Shown one piece after another: positions 1 through 12,430 of a stretch of DNA of 64,000 nucleotides (its first letter is position 1; every line of letters begins with the position of its first letter). Source of the DNA: Crotophaga sulcirostris (lineage: Eukaryota > Chordata > Aves > Cuculiformes > Crotophagidae); NCBI GenBank assembly GCA_013397455.1, contig VYZB01000118.1, positions 1,657,521 through 1,721,520 of the forward strand, written 5' to 3'. Made by a program: the position numbers and the translations under genes. The notes under the pieces are model-generated. The model had not been told where the DNA came from. It worked only from the letters and a program-made list of their open reading frames with translations, and did no database searches.

Positions 1-63
1 TTATAGGTTGGACTTGATGATCTCAGAGGTCCTTTCCAACCTTGTGATACTGTGATACTGTGA
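1..63 (+). mobile_element. CR1 LINE 3' end, cut by window edge
   Basis: The sequence reads as the 3' terminus of an avian CR1 retrotransposon in + orientation. It has the 'ggttggacttgatgatctc' block, then 'aggtcctttccaacctt', and ends in the short tandem tail 'tgatactgtgatactgtga' typical of CR1, which lacks a poly-A tail. Only the last ~60 bp are visible and the element continues left of the window. The family is recognised from memory of CR1 3' ends; the subfamily was not assigned. Confidence 0.85.
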
Positions 64-108
64 TTTCCTTAGATCACTAAGTGTGTTTTATACCTCTGCT
101 TTAGTAAT

Positions 109-453
109 AGAATCATAGAATTGTTAAGGTTGGAAAAGACCTTTATGATAATCAAGTCCAACCATCAGCTTAACACCCCCATGCCTACTCATCCATGTCC
201 CGAAGTGCCACTTCTACACATTTTTTAACACCTCCAGGGACGGTGACTCCATCACTTCCCTGGGCAGCCTGTTTCATCACTCTTTCAGTAAAGAAATTTT
301 TCCTAAAATCCAATCTAAACCTCCCCTGGTACAACTTGAGGCTGTTTCTTCTCATCCTGTCACTGGTCACTTGGGAGAAGAGGCCAACACCAACCTCCTT
401 TCAGGTAGTTGTAGAGAGCGATAAAGTCTCCCCCCAGCCTCCTCTCCTCCATT
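109..453 (-). mobile_element. CR1 LINE fragment, 3' end
   Basis: Read on the minus strand this is a 5'-truncated CR1 copy with its 3' terminus at the left (the 'gaatcatagaattgtt' tail). Diagnostic blocks in + strand order are 'aaggttggaaaagacc', 'aatcaagtccaacc', 'acacctccagggacggtgac', 'cctgggcagcctgtt', 'aaacctcccctgg' and 'ctgtcactggtcacttggga'. The minus-strand open frame over 185-370 is the usual CR1 3'-end reading frame and not a host gene. It lies 45 bp from the 3' end of the CR1 at positions 1-63, so the two are tail to tail. Confidence 0.9.
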
Positions 454-3400
454 AATCCAATAATTACAATAATTTCCACTAATTACAACCTACTGTGTTT
501 GATACCATTAATGCAAAATGAGTTTAGCAAATTTCTGACAGTTTCGAGCACCCAAGTTTCAAGGCCTGGTGGGAGGTGCTCCTCTTGGGAAACGTCTAGC
601 AGCAAACAAAGAAGAGGACAAATCTCAGTTTTTAAAACTTAGCAACGTTGGTATTTTCCTTTGTAGGGCTGAGGTTGTGCAGACACTGAACTGCTTTGCA
701 CACCAAGGGTCTACAGCAGTCCACAGAAATGTTTTGTGTTCTTATTATGATATACAGACCTAAATCAAACAAATAAATGTTGCAGACACTAAAAACATCT
801 TGCTGCCACCATTGAACATGCAACGATAACATGTTTGGTGAGGGTTGCTTTCAGGCAGTACTGACCTGGGTGGATTTTTGCAGAGCAAGTTTTCCTGCAG
901 ACGGAGGTATCTGGGCTTGGAATTGGGGCAGAGACACAGTAGCATTGTGTGGGTAACTTTGGTTTGCTTTTGTGCTCACACCACGAGCCTCTTCACTGAA
1001 AGAAGTAGTTCAGCTCCATGACAGCACTAAATCTCTAAAAGGAATCACTGGATTTCTGTCAATTCTCTGATGCAGATACATTTCCCCCTAAGCATTCCAG
1101 GAAATTTTAACAACGAGTTTTCTTAATTGTTTAGGCAATTATGTGGGTAATTTGTTTGCATACATCTGAAACTACTTTGAGTTTTGTTTTCATTTTTCCC
1201 AAAGTGTGTGTTTATAAAGAAGACAAAAGGAAAGAGGCATTTTAGAAAACAAGGACCTGGAAAGAGGGATGTGAGAAGCTTTGACAAAATATAAACACTG
1301 AGCCACTTCTTTGACCCCTGCTAATCGTGATGGAGTGGTATTTACAGGAGGATTAACACCTTTCTCAGGGATCATGTAGGAGACCAAAAGAGGTGGCCAT
1401 AACAGCTGTGCTGGGGTAAAGACACCTTTCATCTTTTCTGCACTGGTTTTCATCTACCAGCTCCCTCTGCTACTATCAGCCTTGTAGCCTCTTGTAGTGA
1501 CAGCAGAGCAAGAGCATATTGTGGTTAAAAGAGCTGACAACTTGCCAAAAGAAGTATTCGCTGCTTATAGTGGCAGAAGTGCATCAGTGGCGGTGAATTT
1601 ATGAAAAATGAAAGTGATTCTAGAACAGTCTCATGCTTATGATAGGAGTTAAAGTCTTTCCAGTAGATTGCAATTTCACAAAGTTAGAGACAGTGATTTA
1701 CGTGGTTTTCATTATGTAAATAATAGGCTAGGTAGAATAGGTTTGCACTACTGAAAACACCCCTCCGGTTCACAATGGACTATGAAGTCAAACTGCAATT
1801 TTGTATCTGCATATTATTCAATAGTAGAATGTTTGGAGGAAAACTCAAGGTTATTGAATGAAGGAATAATTTAAGATACTAAAAATTATTATGTAGTCCA
1901 AGTCATTACAGTTGTAAACAGTTAGAAGTCTGACTAAAAAATACAAGACACGGAACAATAGTACCAATGCTAGGGAGCATTTGGGCATTGCAGCACAGAG
2001 CAGCATTTCCCAGAAGTGTATTTTATTAATAACTATGAAGAAAGAGAGATGTAATGTTGGTTCTGGGTAAGTTATTTCAGGGCTAACTTCCAGTTTAGTA
2101 ATCTTAGTCTGTTCAGTTAAGCTTTTAAACATGTATATAAGGTGGACTCTTTAAGTTTCGTCTATGCATGAACTAAACTATTTGCTAGGAAGAAGACTGA
2201 TCAAAAGTGCTTTTGCTGACTCAGGACTGACTTCTTGGGAAGGGAAGAGGATCGTGATAAATTGGAGAAAACAGACGTGTTGGATGACAAGGAGCAGGGA
2301 CTGGGGCAATGCTGAACAGAGAGTTCTTGCAGAAGTTTAAAAATTCAGATAAAAAGAAGTGACTGATGATGCTAAGTCCTTGGTGCTGTAGCTAGATTGT
2401 ACTGGTTTAATGGTTATCTGCCTAAGTTCATGACTATGCAGCTCTGGCACATGTTATATGCATAAGAGGAATCCTAGAAAAAAATGTGAAAGAGAAAAAG
2501 GAAACTTTCTCATAAGTACAGCCAATATAGCAATTTCTTGCTTCATCTGTCATGTCTACTGACAACATACTACTGTCATCTCTATAACAGTGCACCTTAG
2601 ATCTTAAACTTAATATATATGAAATACACATCTTACACAATATTTAACAAGATGATGTTATCTCAAATGGCGTTTGGGGAACAGTCCAGAGCAAGCAGCA
2701 GGCAAGTAGGTAGCAGTCTGACTAAAGATAAAGGAGTAATATTCTTAAGTATTTTGGGTAACTAAGTCAGGAAGAACAATTATCAGTGTATGCCAAAATG
2801 TGTACATTCACAAATGTGTGCATAGCTTCTCAGATGTGAACTGGAAATGAGAAATCACCTTTGAGCTTTGGCTCCAGAAAAAGCCATGAGTGTTTTCTGT
2901 AGTTGTATCCAAGTTAAACTCAAAGTTAAATAAGGGGATCATCCGCAACAAAGGCTGTGCTTGTGATAGGCTACTTGGAATAACAAGTAATTAGGGTGAA
3001 TGCTGGTGCACAGGAGAGGGGAAGCAGGGACTGGGAGCTGGAGGCAGCAGCTGGATAGGTGGATGCTGTCCTGAGCAATGAATCCCCAGCTCTGCCACTT
3101 AGAGGTTCTTAGTGATATTTTGTAAATAAAGGTAAACAATTGGAGGATAATCTGATTAATCTTAAGGTAAAATTACCTGCTATATCTGATTTATTTTAAG
3201 CTTTTTCTTTCAAATTGAGTAACTAAAAGCATGAATGGAAGTCTTTCTTAAATGAACCCTTTGTGCTGTACTGTTAAGCCTGTCTCCTATTGTAGGCAAG
3301 GTAGATTTGCTACATCTGTTGTCTGTGCAGAGATAGAGCATGAATGATAACTCCAATTAAAGCTGTGTGCAAAACTTGGAAGCTGGGAGAGATTTCCCTA

Positions 3401-6400
3401 CAAAGCTTCAAAGGGTCATTATAGTAATGCCAAGTGCTGAATGTTTGGAAAGAGTTGCCTTCAGCAGATAACAACCCTCCTGTAAGGAGTAGATGGCTGA
3501 GAGACAGCCAACAACTCTGGGCAGATCCAAAAGCATAGGAGAAGGATGAGTTCTCCTGCACTTGTATTTTAATGTTTTTAGTTCTCTCTGTTCATAAAAC
3601 AAATTTATTTTCAATTGTGCCAGTTCCTGTGTAGAAATGGTAAGTGAACTTGTCCTTTCTGAAACAGTAAGTTGTCAACATTCTTTGTCTTAACTAATCA
3701 ATTCTGCCCTTAAAGTCAAATTCCAGTCTTCCTTTCAAATTGTGGGTTGTGTGACTTTTAACTTAGCTGAGGTTCACTTGATTTAAGGACGTGGTTTAAC
3801 AGCTCTTAACACTAATGTCCGGAAACATCGCTAAGATATAGAAAGACAGACTAAGATGCATTGCCTGTTCCAGTTCAGAGTGAGATATTTGATTCTGACC
3901 CCCATCCCTATCTTTGACCCCAAATAAATAGAAATAGAGAATCAGTAATGACCATATGCATTTATTTATTTCAGTCATTCTGTGGTTAGCATTACGAGAG
4001 GTTAAATTTACTCATGTTTATTCTGCAGCTGGCTTTTTCTGAAAACTGCATGGCTTTTGAGTAGCATTTGTCTTTCAAAATGCTTTTAAAAGTTGTAGAG
4101 GATATTTTTTAAACTGCCATGTAAATGTACTCAGCATTGACAGTTTGTTTAGCTTTCAGAAGTAATGACATCTTTAGTATGTTTTAGCTCCTAATTCTCT
4201 TTCATATTTGACCTCTTATATATACTACATTTGACTTATGTATTAAAGGACTTCAGTATAAAAATCTGATGTAATTTAGCTTGGATAAGTAGTGTAAGGT
4301 TTAAGATAAATTGTAGAAAATCTATCTCCAGGGCTTATTAAGAGCCAAATAAAATCAGTGGTAGGCTTTCCATTAACTTCTATTGTCTTTGGGTCAGCCC
4401 CTTACTCTTTTATGGTTCTCAAGTATTTTTATATTCTTTATTACATAATGGCTTGAAACTTAACTCAAAAGTCTGTCAGCTATATTTACACAGAATGTGC
4501 CAAAATATTTTGAAGTGTGGTGAGTCCCTTGGTGGTTGGAACATTAATGGAATAGTCTCTGTTTTACCAATATGAAACTGTGGCACTGACATGTAATTAC
4601 ATTGATCACTTGCATGTGATACAACTGTCATGTATTATTTCTTCTCTTTATATCTCCCATGTTTTGCTTTTGTGTAAGTAGTAATTTTTTAGTAAGTTGT
4701 AATTTTAGAAAAGGAGAAACTTGTAATTCATTCTTCAGCCTATATAGAATAAAGATTACTTGAGTAAGGTCCAAAGCATTGATCTGAATTTCATACTCAG
4801 TCTCACTGACTTCAGCCTGTTTATAATTGCACCACTATTTTTCATGTGTCAAATAAAGATTAACATTACTGGGTAAAAGTCTTGACTAAATTATGTTCTC
4901 TACTAAAATGCAAGTGAGAAAAAATATTCTTAAAATATCTAACCTATTCAGATGATGAACAGATAATGAAATATTTGCCTCAAATGCTTGGATTACCTTT
5001 GTTAGTATCACAGGCTTTGGTCCTGTAAAGACTAAAACGTATTTTAGTGAAATCCCTCAAGAAGAAGGGGGATTTAAAATCAAACCTCCCACATCCTAGT
5101 GTTAAAAGCTATGTTCTTTCTTGCTAGGCCTATCATTTCTCCTCCTAGCTTTTAGCTTTTACCTTTTGTATGGGACCAGCTCACTAGGTTGTGACTCAGT
5201 AATATCACTGAGCAGCCAACTCTGGCTGAGGTACATCCTATCCACATTCAGGTGCTATCTAATGATACTAAGTATACAAATAAATAAACTGTAGCTAGTT
5301 TGGCAAGGAAAAGATGCAGTTAGTCTGTGTCTTTCCTTAAACCTTTGCCTGCATTGTAGAGAAAAGCAATGTTTATTTATTGAATAAGGGGTGAGAAAAT
5401 ATGCACTGTATAGGAGCAGAAGCCCAGATCATCAACTAGCATTAGCTGGGTGGAGTTGCACTGATTTTTGCTGAGAATTTCACCCAGAATTCCTATTTTC
5501 ATTTGTATCTTTATATAGTACAAAGAAACTGAGAAGTGTCCTCACAGAGAGAAGCAGCTGCAATTTTTTTCCCCTCATCACTTTCTTCTGGGATTTTTTG
5601 AGGCTTTAAACAAGTATTTAGAGGGATACAGATTACCCCTGCCTCATGCTAATGGAAAATATGTTTCCTGTCTGTTCCCCAGATAAAATTATGTCTTTTT
5701 CTTCCATAGGAGTAAGATATCCCAGTGCAGATAGCACTTTCTTGGCACAGCAAATTATGAAAATGTTTTTTATCATCTGTAGCTTGAAGAAACAGGAAGG
5801 ACAATCTCTGTTTGGTGTCCTGTTAACTTCCCACTCTGATGGTATGTCCATCTGAATTTTTAGATTAACACCATTGTTTTTTAAAATGCTTAAAAGAACA
5901 GAGCATCACTTGATCTGACAGAAATCTATTGACACTGGAACAAAGCACAGATCTCATTATTGAATTAGTAACAAACAAAATGTTCCAAAACCATTTTACA
6001 AAATTAAGCAAAGTAGTGGTGCTACCAGGATTTCTAAAACATTAAGCAATGTGAAAATCCACTATAATGTTATTTCAGTAGTACACCAGATTTATGATGC
6101 TAACCAAGTTACACTGAACTATTTTGAGGGCTATTAATTCCAAGTGTAAAACATGATGCTGCTACATTGTCTGGCTTTGGAAGCCCTAAGCATCAGACTG
6201 GAGAAAACTGAGAACAGGACAAGGAATTATTTAACTTGTGTGTTCTATTTTCTCCAAGCAATATGGTGCTGTTCACTCTCAGGCACTTGTAGTGAACTCT
6301 GTGGTTTGACTTTTCTTATGTCCTTAATCTTTAGCAAGGAGGGACTTGTAGAAAAAAAAGGATACACAAAATAACAAGGCATCAACAGCTACCTAATCAT

Positions 6401-7274
6401 TGCCAAATTTACCTGGGAAATCTTAGATGACTTATGAATCTACCTTTTCTCTCTCTTACTACATATATCTTGTAAATAAATTCATGATTTAGTTGACAGA
6501 TAAATAATTTAGTTGACTTCTGGCAGACATTGAATTTAACATTAAAAGTGCATATGGATTTTTAGGACTGGACCTACCTGAAGAGAAGATGTAAGCCAAC
6601 CTCAGTTAAAGTGAGGGTCAGCATGAAAATTTCAAAGTAACATTTCTGAATCAGATCAATTATAGGCATCTGAAGGGTGAAAAAGTAAAATAAAGCCAAG
6701 CTACTAACAAAACCCCCAATCAAAACAATGAAGCTTAGGATCCATGTTTCTAGTCCCTATGGCTTATTTCAGTGCCCCTGGGAGAGGTGACAGACTTTGC
6801 ATAGGCTTTGCCGAAGACTGAATTTGATGTTAACATTCAGACCTTTCCAAAGTATATTCACACTCTCATATCCAAAGAAAGGAGAACCATTCAGTCCTGA
6901 AGGACCAGACTAGTCATTGAAGTCACAGCAAAGCCTCCAACATCAGGTCTGTTTATCATTTTAGAAGACTGTAAGATTTATAGTTCATTTAGTTTCCCAC
7001 AATTTTTTTCTAAACTAGATAAGTTTACCAGTGTGAAGTGTTCCATTATTAAAAAATAATTATGAGATGTAGAGTCCATAAGCGCTGCACCGAAAATTTA
7101 TTTATGAGAATCTCTGTAGAAATGGATGATAAAGGGGCAAAGTGTTACTAATCTCTCTGAGGTCTGGCTTGGGGTGTTTTGCTTATGCTTTCAATATTAA
7201 ACAAATCACAATATTTGACGTTAGAAAATATTTTTCTTTGGGTCACATCATTAATGAGATGGTGCAGAGATGAG
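454..7274. other. Intergenic, no gene recognised
   Basis: This is AT-rich single-copy-looking sequence without a recognisable exon, RNA gene or interspersed repeat. Open frames on both strands are short (below 100 codons) and show no known domain or conserved-looking composition. A small spaced direct repeat, ATTTAGTTGAC, occurs at 6487-6497 and 6507-6517. Nothing else stands out by eye. Confidence 0.6.
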
Positions 7275-7296
7275 ATCTATACCCTAGGGTATAGAT
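7275..7296. repeat. Perfect 22-bp palindrome
   Basis: The left arm ATCTATACCCT (7275-7285) is followed with no spacer by its exact reverse complement (7286-7296), centred on CTAG. The flanking bases (g at 7274, a at 7297) do not extend the symmetry. It does not belong to any repeat family I recognise. Confidence 0.95.
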
Positions 7297-7372
7297 ATGA
7301 CCCACACAACAGAGAAATAGAGAACAATGGTCTCAACCAAATCCCTACTTCAAGGAATTATTAACAATGCTC

Positions 7373-7400
7373 TTTGGTTTGGTTTGGTTTGGTTTAGTTT
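7373..7400 (+). repeat. (TTTGG)n microsatellite
   Basis: The pentanucleotide TTTGG is repeated about five times, with the final unit degraded to TTTAG. It is a simple sequence repeat with no gene context. Confidence 0.9.
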
Positions 7401-8797
7401 CTCTGTCTCTCATTCTCTCATTTTCCCTTCCTATGGGGTACTATATTTTTTGGCTATCACTACAGATCATAAGTTTTTCAGTGAGGGTTGGAAAGCATGC
7501 CTTCAGTGTTCAGTGGATCCCTCTAGACTAAAACTGCCCTACACAGATGCCCGATCTTCCTGTTAGCAGATTCGTTCAGGGCAGTGGCTTTACTCTTTGC
7601 ACACCTAGTTCAACAAGTGAAGTGAGTAGATCTGCATTGTCAATGTGAATTTAATATTACATTTCAAAATAGCATCAAGTTTTGAAACTAACAGTTGGAA
7701 GAAACTTTTGAGAAAGAAAAACTCTAGGAGAGGTTCTGAAAGAGAGAGCAAAAAAATCAAGAAAAATCTCATGCTAGAAGTGCAAAAGTCTCATTTAAGT
7801 GATTTAAATATATGTCTGAAATTGCAGTCAGGAATTTGTTTTAAAGAAAGTGTTATTCGGGCAAAAAAAGAGATGATTAAGTGGTTTCCCCCTATGATGT
7901 AATTGTTGTTAAATTTTATAAATAAAGTTTTTTAAAGGAGATTTTCTTAATGAGCTGGGCACGTTTGTATGAAATAAGTGCCAGAAGGCAATCTGCTTTA
8001 TATGTATTGAATCATATCATAACTGTGTGGCTTCAAAACTGTTAGGATTACATCTGTAGTCCTGACAAAGTGATGGAAATTTGATAGGGAAATTTTTGAG
8101 TTTGTTTGAGAAATATCTACTTGTAATACTTGTAAGCGAGTGAGTTAAGGGTGAACTCCTTCTTCACATTCCTTAAACAAAGACTCATTAGTCCAGCCTG
8201 TTGGGGTAACTTATCTCCTTTGCAGTAAAGAAGATATTATCTTTGATCTGAGTTCATAGGTGTTATTTTTATAGTGCACCAAATATTTTATAAGGATATA
8301 TTAAAGTCTGATTTCTATCTAGAATTAACAAAGTATTAGTTAGATAAAAGTAATTATTAGATAGGTTGATGTACTAAACAATGTATGTGTGCAGATACAT
8401 AACTGATAAATAGAAAGATATTGAGTGTTATTGCTAGAATTATAATACTTCATTTTAATTACATATGTACGTGACATAATTACTAATGTCAAGTCCTCAT
8501 CTACTTAGTACCATATGACTCTTCTTCAAACTTGAAAATGTTCAGAACGCATGTCAGCAGTTTATGTTCTTTCTGAGGAAGAAATATGGTTTTGACAAAT
8601 ACTTAAAGGTTTTGACAGGTGAACAGAATGAAGCCATGGACCTCTGTGTCTTTTCTGTCAGCAGTGGAAAAGCTAGTGCTGGTGAAACACAGTCCTATTT
8701 CTTGCTGTATCTCAACTTTCAATTAAGTGAATTCCATCAGCTGGAAGAGCTTTGAGCTGTTTTGTCTTAGGAGCTATGGAAATATTGCATTACAGTC
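7401..8797. other. Intergenic, no gene recognised
   Basis: AT-rich sequence between the pentamer repeat and the second palindrome. It contains an aataaa-type signal near 7920, but no convincing exon precedes it. No repeat family or RNA gene was recognised. Confidence 0.55.
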
Positions 8798-8819
8798 AGT
8801 AGTAGAGTACTCTACTACT
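8798..8819. repeat. Perfect 22-bp palindrome
   Basis: The left arm AGTAGTAGAGT (8798-8808) is followed directly by its exact reverse complement (8809-8819), centred on GTAC. Flanking bases do not extend the symmetry. It lies about 50 bp to the left of the CR1 element that starts near 8872, but outside it. Confidence 0.95.
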
Positions 8820-8871
8820 CTTGGTATTCTGAGTGTTCTTTATGAGCCTGGGCTATGAAAATATGAAATTA

Positions 8872-9845
8872 AATCACAGAGTCACAAAATCATGGAATGA
8901 CAGAATGGTAGGGGTTGGAAAGGACCTCTGGAGATCGTCTAGTCCAACTTCCCTGCTAAAGCAGGTTCACCTACAGCAGGTTGCACAGAATGTGTCCTGG
9001 CGGGTTTTGAGTATCTCCAGAGAAGGAGACTTCACAGCCTCCTGCTAGCCTGTTCCAGAGCTTTGTCATCCTCACAAAAAGGAAATTTTTCCTCATATTG
9101 AGATGGAACTGTGTTCCAGTTTGTACCCATTGCCCCTTGTCCTGTCACTGGGCACCATTGAGACAAGTCTGGTCCCATCCTCTTGACACTTGCCCTTTAG
9201 ATATTTCTAAACATTGATAAGGTCCTTTCTGAGTCTTTTCTTTTCCAAGCTAAACAGACCCAGATCTCTCATCCTCTCCTTAAGAGAGGTGCTCCAGTTC
9301 GCTCATCAACTTCATGGCCCTCCTCTAATTGTTGTCTTTCTTGAACTGGGGTGTCCAGAACTGGACACAGTACTCCAGATGGGGCTTTAGTTGGGCAGAG
9401 TAGAGAGGGAGGATAGCCTCCTCTGACCTACTAGCTACGCTCTTGTTAATACACCCCAGAATACCCTTGGCCAAGAGGGCACATTGCTGGCTCATTGTCA
9501 ACTTGTCCACCAAGGCTCCCAGGTCCTTCTGCAAAGACATGCTTTCTAGCCAGTCAGCCCCTAACCTGTATTGGTGCATGGGGTTATTCCTCCCAGGGTA
9601 CAGAACCCTACACCTTTGTTGAACCTCATGAGGTACCAACTCCTGGGCAACATCACTGGCCACAGGCTTCCAACTAGACTCTCTGCAACTGATGACAGCC
9701 ATCTGAGCTCTGCCATCCAGCCAGTCCTCAATCCATCTCACTGTCCACTCATCTAAACCTCACTTCATAAGTTTACCTATGAGGATGTTATGGGAGACAA
9801 TGTCAAAAGCCTTGCTGAAGTCGAGGTAGACAGAATCCACATAAA
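8872..9845 (-). mobile_element. CR1 LINE, ~970-bp 5'-truncated copy
   Basis: This is the longest CR1 in the window, on the minus strand with its 3' terminus at the left ('aatcacagagtcacaaaatc', then 'ggggttggaaaggacctctg'). It includes the 3'UTR and the C-terminal part of the reverse-transcriptase ORF. In + strand order the familiar antisense CR1 blocks follow each other without rearrangement: 'ccccttgtcctgtcactggg', 'aactggacacagtactccag', 'acattgctggctcattgtca', 'ccaaggctcccaggtccttc' and 'tcaaaagccttgctgaagtc'. The right end at about 9845 is the 5' truncation point. No target duplication is expected for CR1 and none was found. Confidence 0.93.
9325..9741 (-). pseudogene. CR1 reverse-transcriptase C-terminus remnant
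   Basis: This minus-strand frame of about 138 codons lies inside the CR1 copy. It retains recognisable CR1 ORF2 C-terminal motifs: GRNNPMHQYRLGAD, then LTMSQQCALLAKGILGC, then SAQLKPHLEYCVQFWTPQFK near the stop. Compared with what I remember of active CR1 the frame has lost residues between the LAK and GILGC motifs, and its N-terminal third is out of register, as expected of a decayed copy. The reverse-transcriptase catalytic region and the endonuclease domain are absent because of 5' truncation, so this cannot encode an active enzyme. It is part of the surrounding CR1 and is not a host gene. Confidence 0.88.
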
Positions 9846-11670
9846 TGGATCTTATTATTAATAATCTCCTGTTAGGTCTGTTCATCTGTAATACTGTTCA
9901 GTTTTCTACTGCTTTGCTGTATGGTTCAGAGCCCACCTACGGACTTGGAGAATGCTTTCAGCAGGTCATCACTGAAGCTGTCAAATGAAATAAACATGTA
10001 CTTTGTTGCACCAGCATTATTCCAAGCTGATGACCTCTGCATTAAGATAAAAAGAATAATTATTCTGGTCAATGATGTTCTTTAACAATCTGAAAGTAAA
10101 TGTGATCTGATCAGTTACTAACCGAAAGTGTCTTTTGCTCCAATGTGAAGATATTTAGAAGTAAAACTGATCAATACAATGAAAAATTTTCTTTCTTTCA
10201 TACTGCCGTATTTAGACTGGTCTGAGCTTGCATATATTACTAAGGATCAGTCTGTTTAATTTTAATTAATATTCATTGTTGTCTACACAGCAAAATAATC
10301 TTATTCATAGGAAAAGGGACTGTCAGTCAAGAAGAAGGAAGATAACACAGGGAAGGCAACATAATGATTATTTACCTTGTGTATAATGACAGTCTCAGAA
10401 TTAAAACCATCTTTTAAAGCAAGAGATATCCTCTGTAACATTTTTTTCCCACTCAATCCTTGATAACCTCCTTGGCTTCTATTTTCAGAACACCCCCATG
10501 TATGTAGATGCCAGTTCATCTGTGTTTTGTGGGTGAAGGATCATCTTCAACTTGACAACCTGTTATCAGCAGGTTTACTGAAGTTAAAAGATTCAGCATC
10601 TAAGCTCTCTGCAAAGGCAATATGATCAATCAAACCTTATTTCACATCTTTCCTCTTTGATGGTACAGATTTAATCTAGATATATTGCATTTGCTGATTT
10701 GTAAAACTAGGAATTCCCTTTTTATATATGTGTGACTTTTAATGATGCTCTTACCTCTCTGTTTCCAGACTTGCTGCTCTGCTAAGAACAGACGTCCTGC
10801 TGTTCTACTGGAACCTTAGCATTGTGTATTTGAGGATAATCCCTAGACCACCAGCGTCTTTTCAGTGTCTGTGAACATAAAGGTTATGACAGTTGCCCCT
10901 TCTGAGTGTAATCTTTGGTTTTACAAGAATTCTGCTAAAAGATTTTGAAGATGTGATTATCTCTTCCTGCTTTGTGTGGTATTGCTAAGACAAAAATGCA
11001 GTTGAAGTTTCAAAAGGAATACATTCTGTAGTGTTGTAAGACCTTCAATTTGCAACTAAATTATGTACTTAGCTTTACACACTTGACTTCTTTGGACTAT
11101 TTAACAGCTTACACTGCGCCACCTTTAAGTGTTTGCAGGATGAAGATTCACATTCTCTCTGTGCCATTAAATGTTTTGCAATTGAAGAGTGGTTAGATTC
11201 CCCAAGGGGCTGTCTTTTATGTATACATGGAGAACATCCATGGCTTGCATCTGGGATTTCTCATCTTGTTTGAGTGATCAAATCTCCTTAGTGTGTATGT
11301 GTGTACTCATGCACTTAAATATGTAGACATGGTAATAACTAGAATAAGTTTGCTGAAGGGGGAAAAACAAGCAGGGGAAGGAATTGTCCAATATTCCTAA
11401 AAAACATTTCCCCCCATTTTGTAGAAATTTTAAAACATTTTGGTTTCTGGCCAGTTCTATGAATTATCCATTGCTTCCTTGTGTTTTGTCTGCCTAGCAA
11501 AGCTCAGGACAAATTTTAAATATTCCAGACTATTGACTAGCATTTAATGTGCAAACTAGAGAACAGTTAATCCCACCAAATATTCCTTTTCCTTTTTCTT
11601 CTCACAATAAATTTAATCTCTAGTTCTGTGGGCCTCCCTCCAATACAGGTCTGAAGTAGCTTGTCATAAC

Positions 11671-11697
11671 ATATATGTGTGTGTGTATGTATATATT
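11671..11697. repeat. (AT/GT)n microsatellite
   Basis: This is a short alternating purine-pyrimidine tract made of AT and GT dinucleotides. It is a simple repeat with no gene context. Confidence 0.8.
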
Positions 11698-12297
11698 TCT
11701 AGATGCGTATGAAGAACACCCGTGTGTGTGTCTGTAAATACATACATGTGTGCCTTTCACATAAAAAAATACAGAATTATATTGATGCATATAAGAGGTT
11801 TATTGTTTTATCCTATGTTTTAAACTGTAAATCTGCCTGTTAAACATCTATGTACCATTTTTACTGCATGCCATGCAATTTTGTGTTTAGTGTTAAATCA
11901 CATTACAGACACCAAATTTTAATATATAGGGGGATTTTTTCTGTTCATGACCTATATCACCTGATACTATTCTCTGCAAAGAAAGTTGTAGTTTTTTCTT
12001 TGTGCAGCCCAAATTTGTGAATCACAAAAATGTTACATTGATAGCTCTGGAAGTATTGCCAGCATTTCAGTCCTCGCCTTTATCACAGAACAGAGGCAGC
12101 ACTATGGAATCAGTTCTCTCTTCCTCTCCTTGTTACCTGCAGTGCTGCAGATTGCTTGCTCTGGAAAGATTCCCAGATCCTTTGGTTTGAAGGGGATAAT
12201 GCTCAGTTGAATGCCTCTGCAGAAGCCAGAGGCTGGAATGCTTCAGAAGTGGCCATGCTGAAAAGGAAAGAAAAGTGTTTCAGTATATGACAACTGT

Positions 12298-12430
12298 CAG
12301 CTTTCTGTATTTCAATTTATGCCCATTACTTCTTGTCCTTTAAATGAGCACCATTTAATGCCATTTTGGTCATGAATCTAAAACACAGCACCATATGGGC
12401 TGCTATAAAGAAAACAGACTCCATCCCAAC
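12298..12430 (-). mobile_element. Possible very old CR1 fragment
   Basis: The block 'tttatgcccattacttcttg' followed by 'tcctttaaatgagcaccatt' resembles the antisense CR1 stretch that reads 'tgcccattgccccttgtcctgtcactgggcacc' in the well-preserved copy near 9127-9160. The downstream 'agactccatcc' also fits the next CR1 block. The sequence between them does not align by eye. An alignment to CR1 consensus sequences would decide. Confidence 0.35.
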
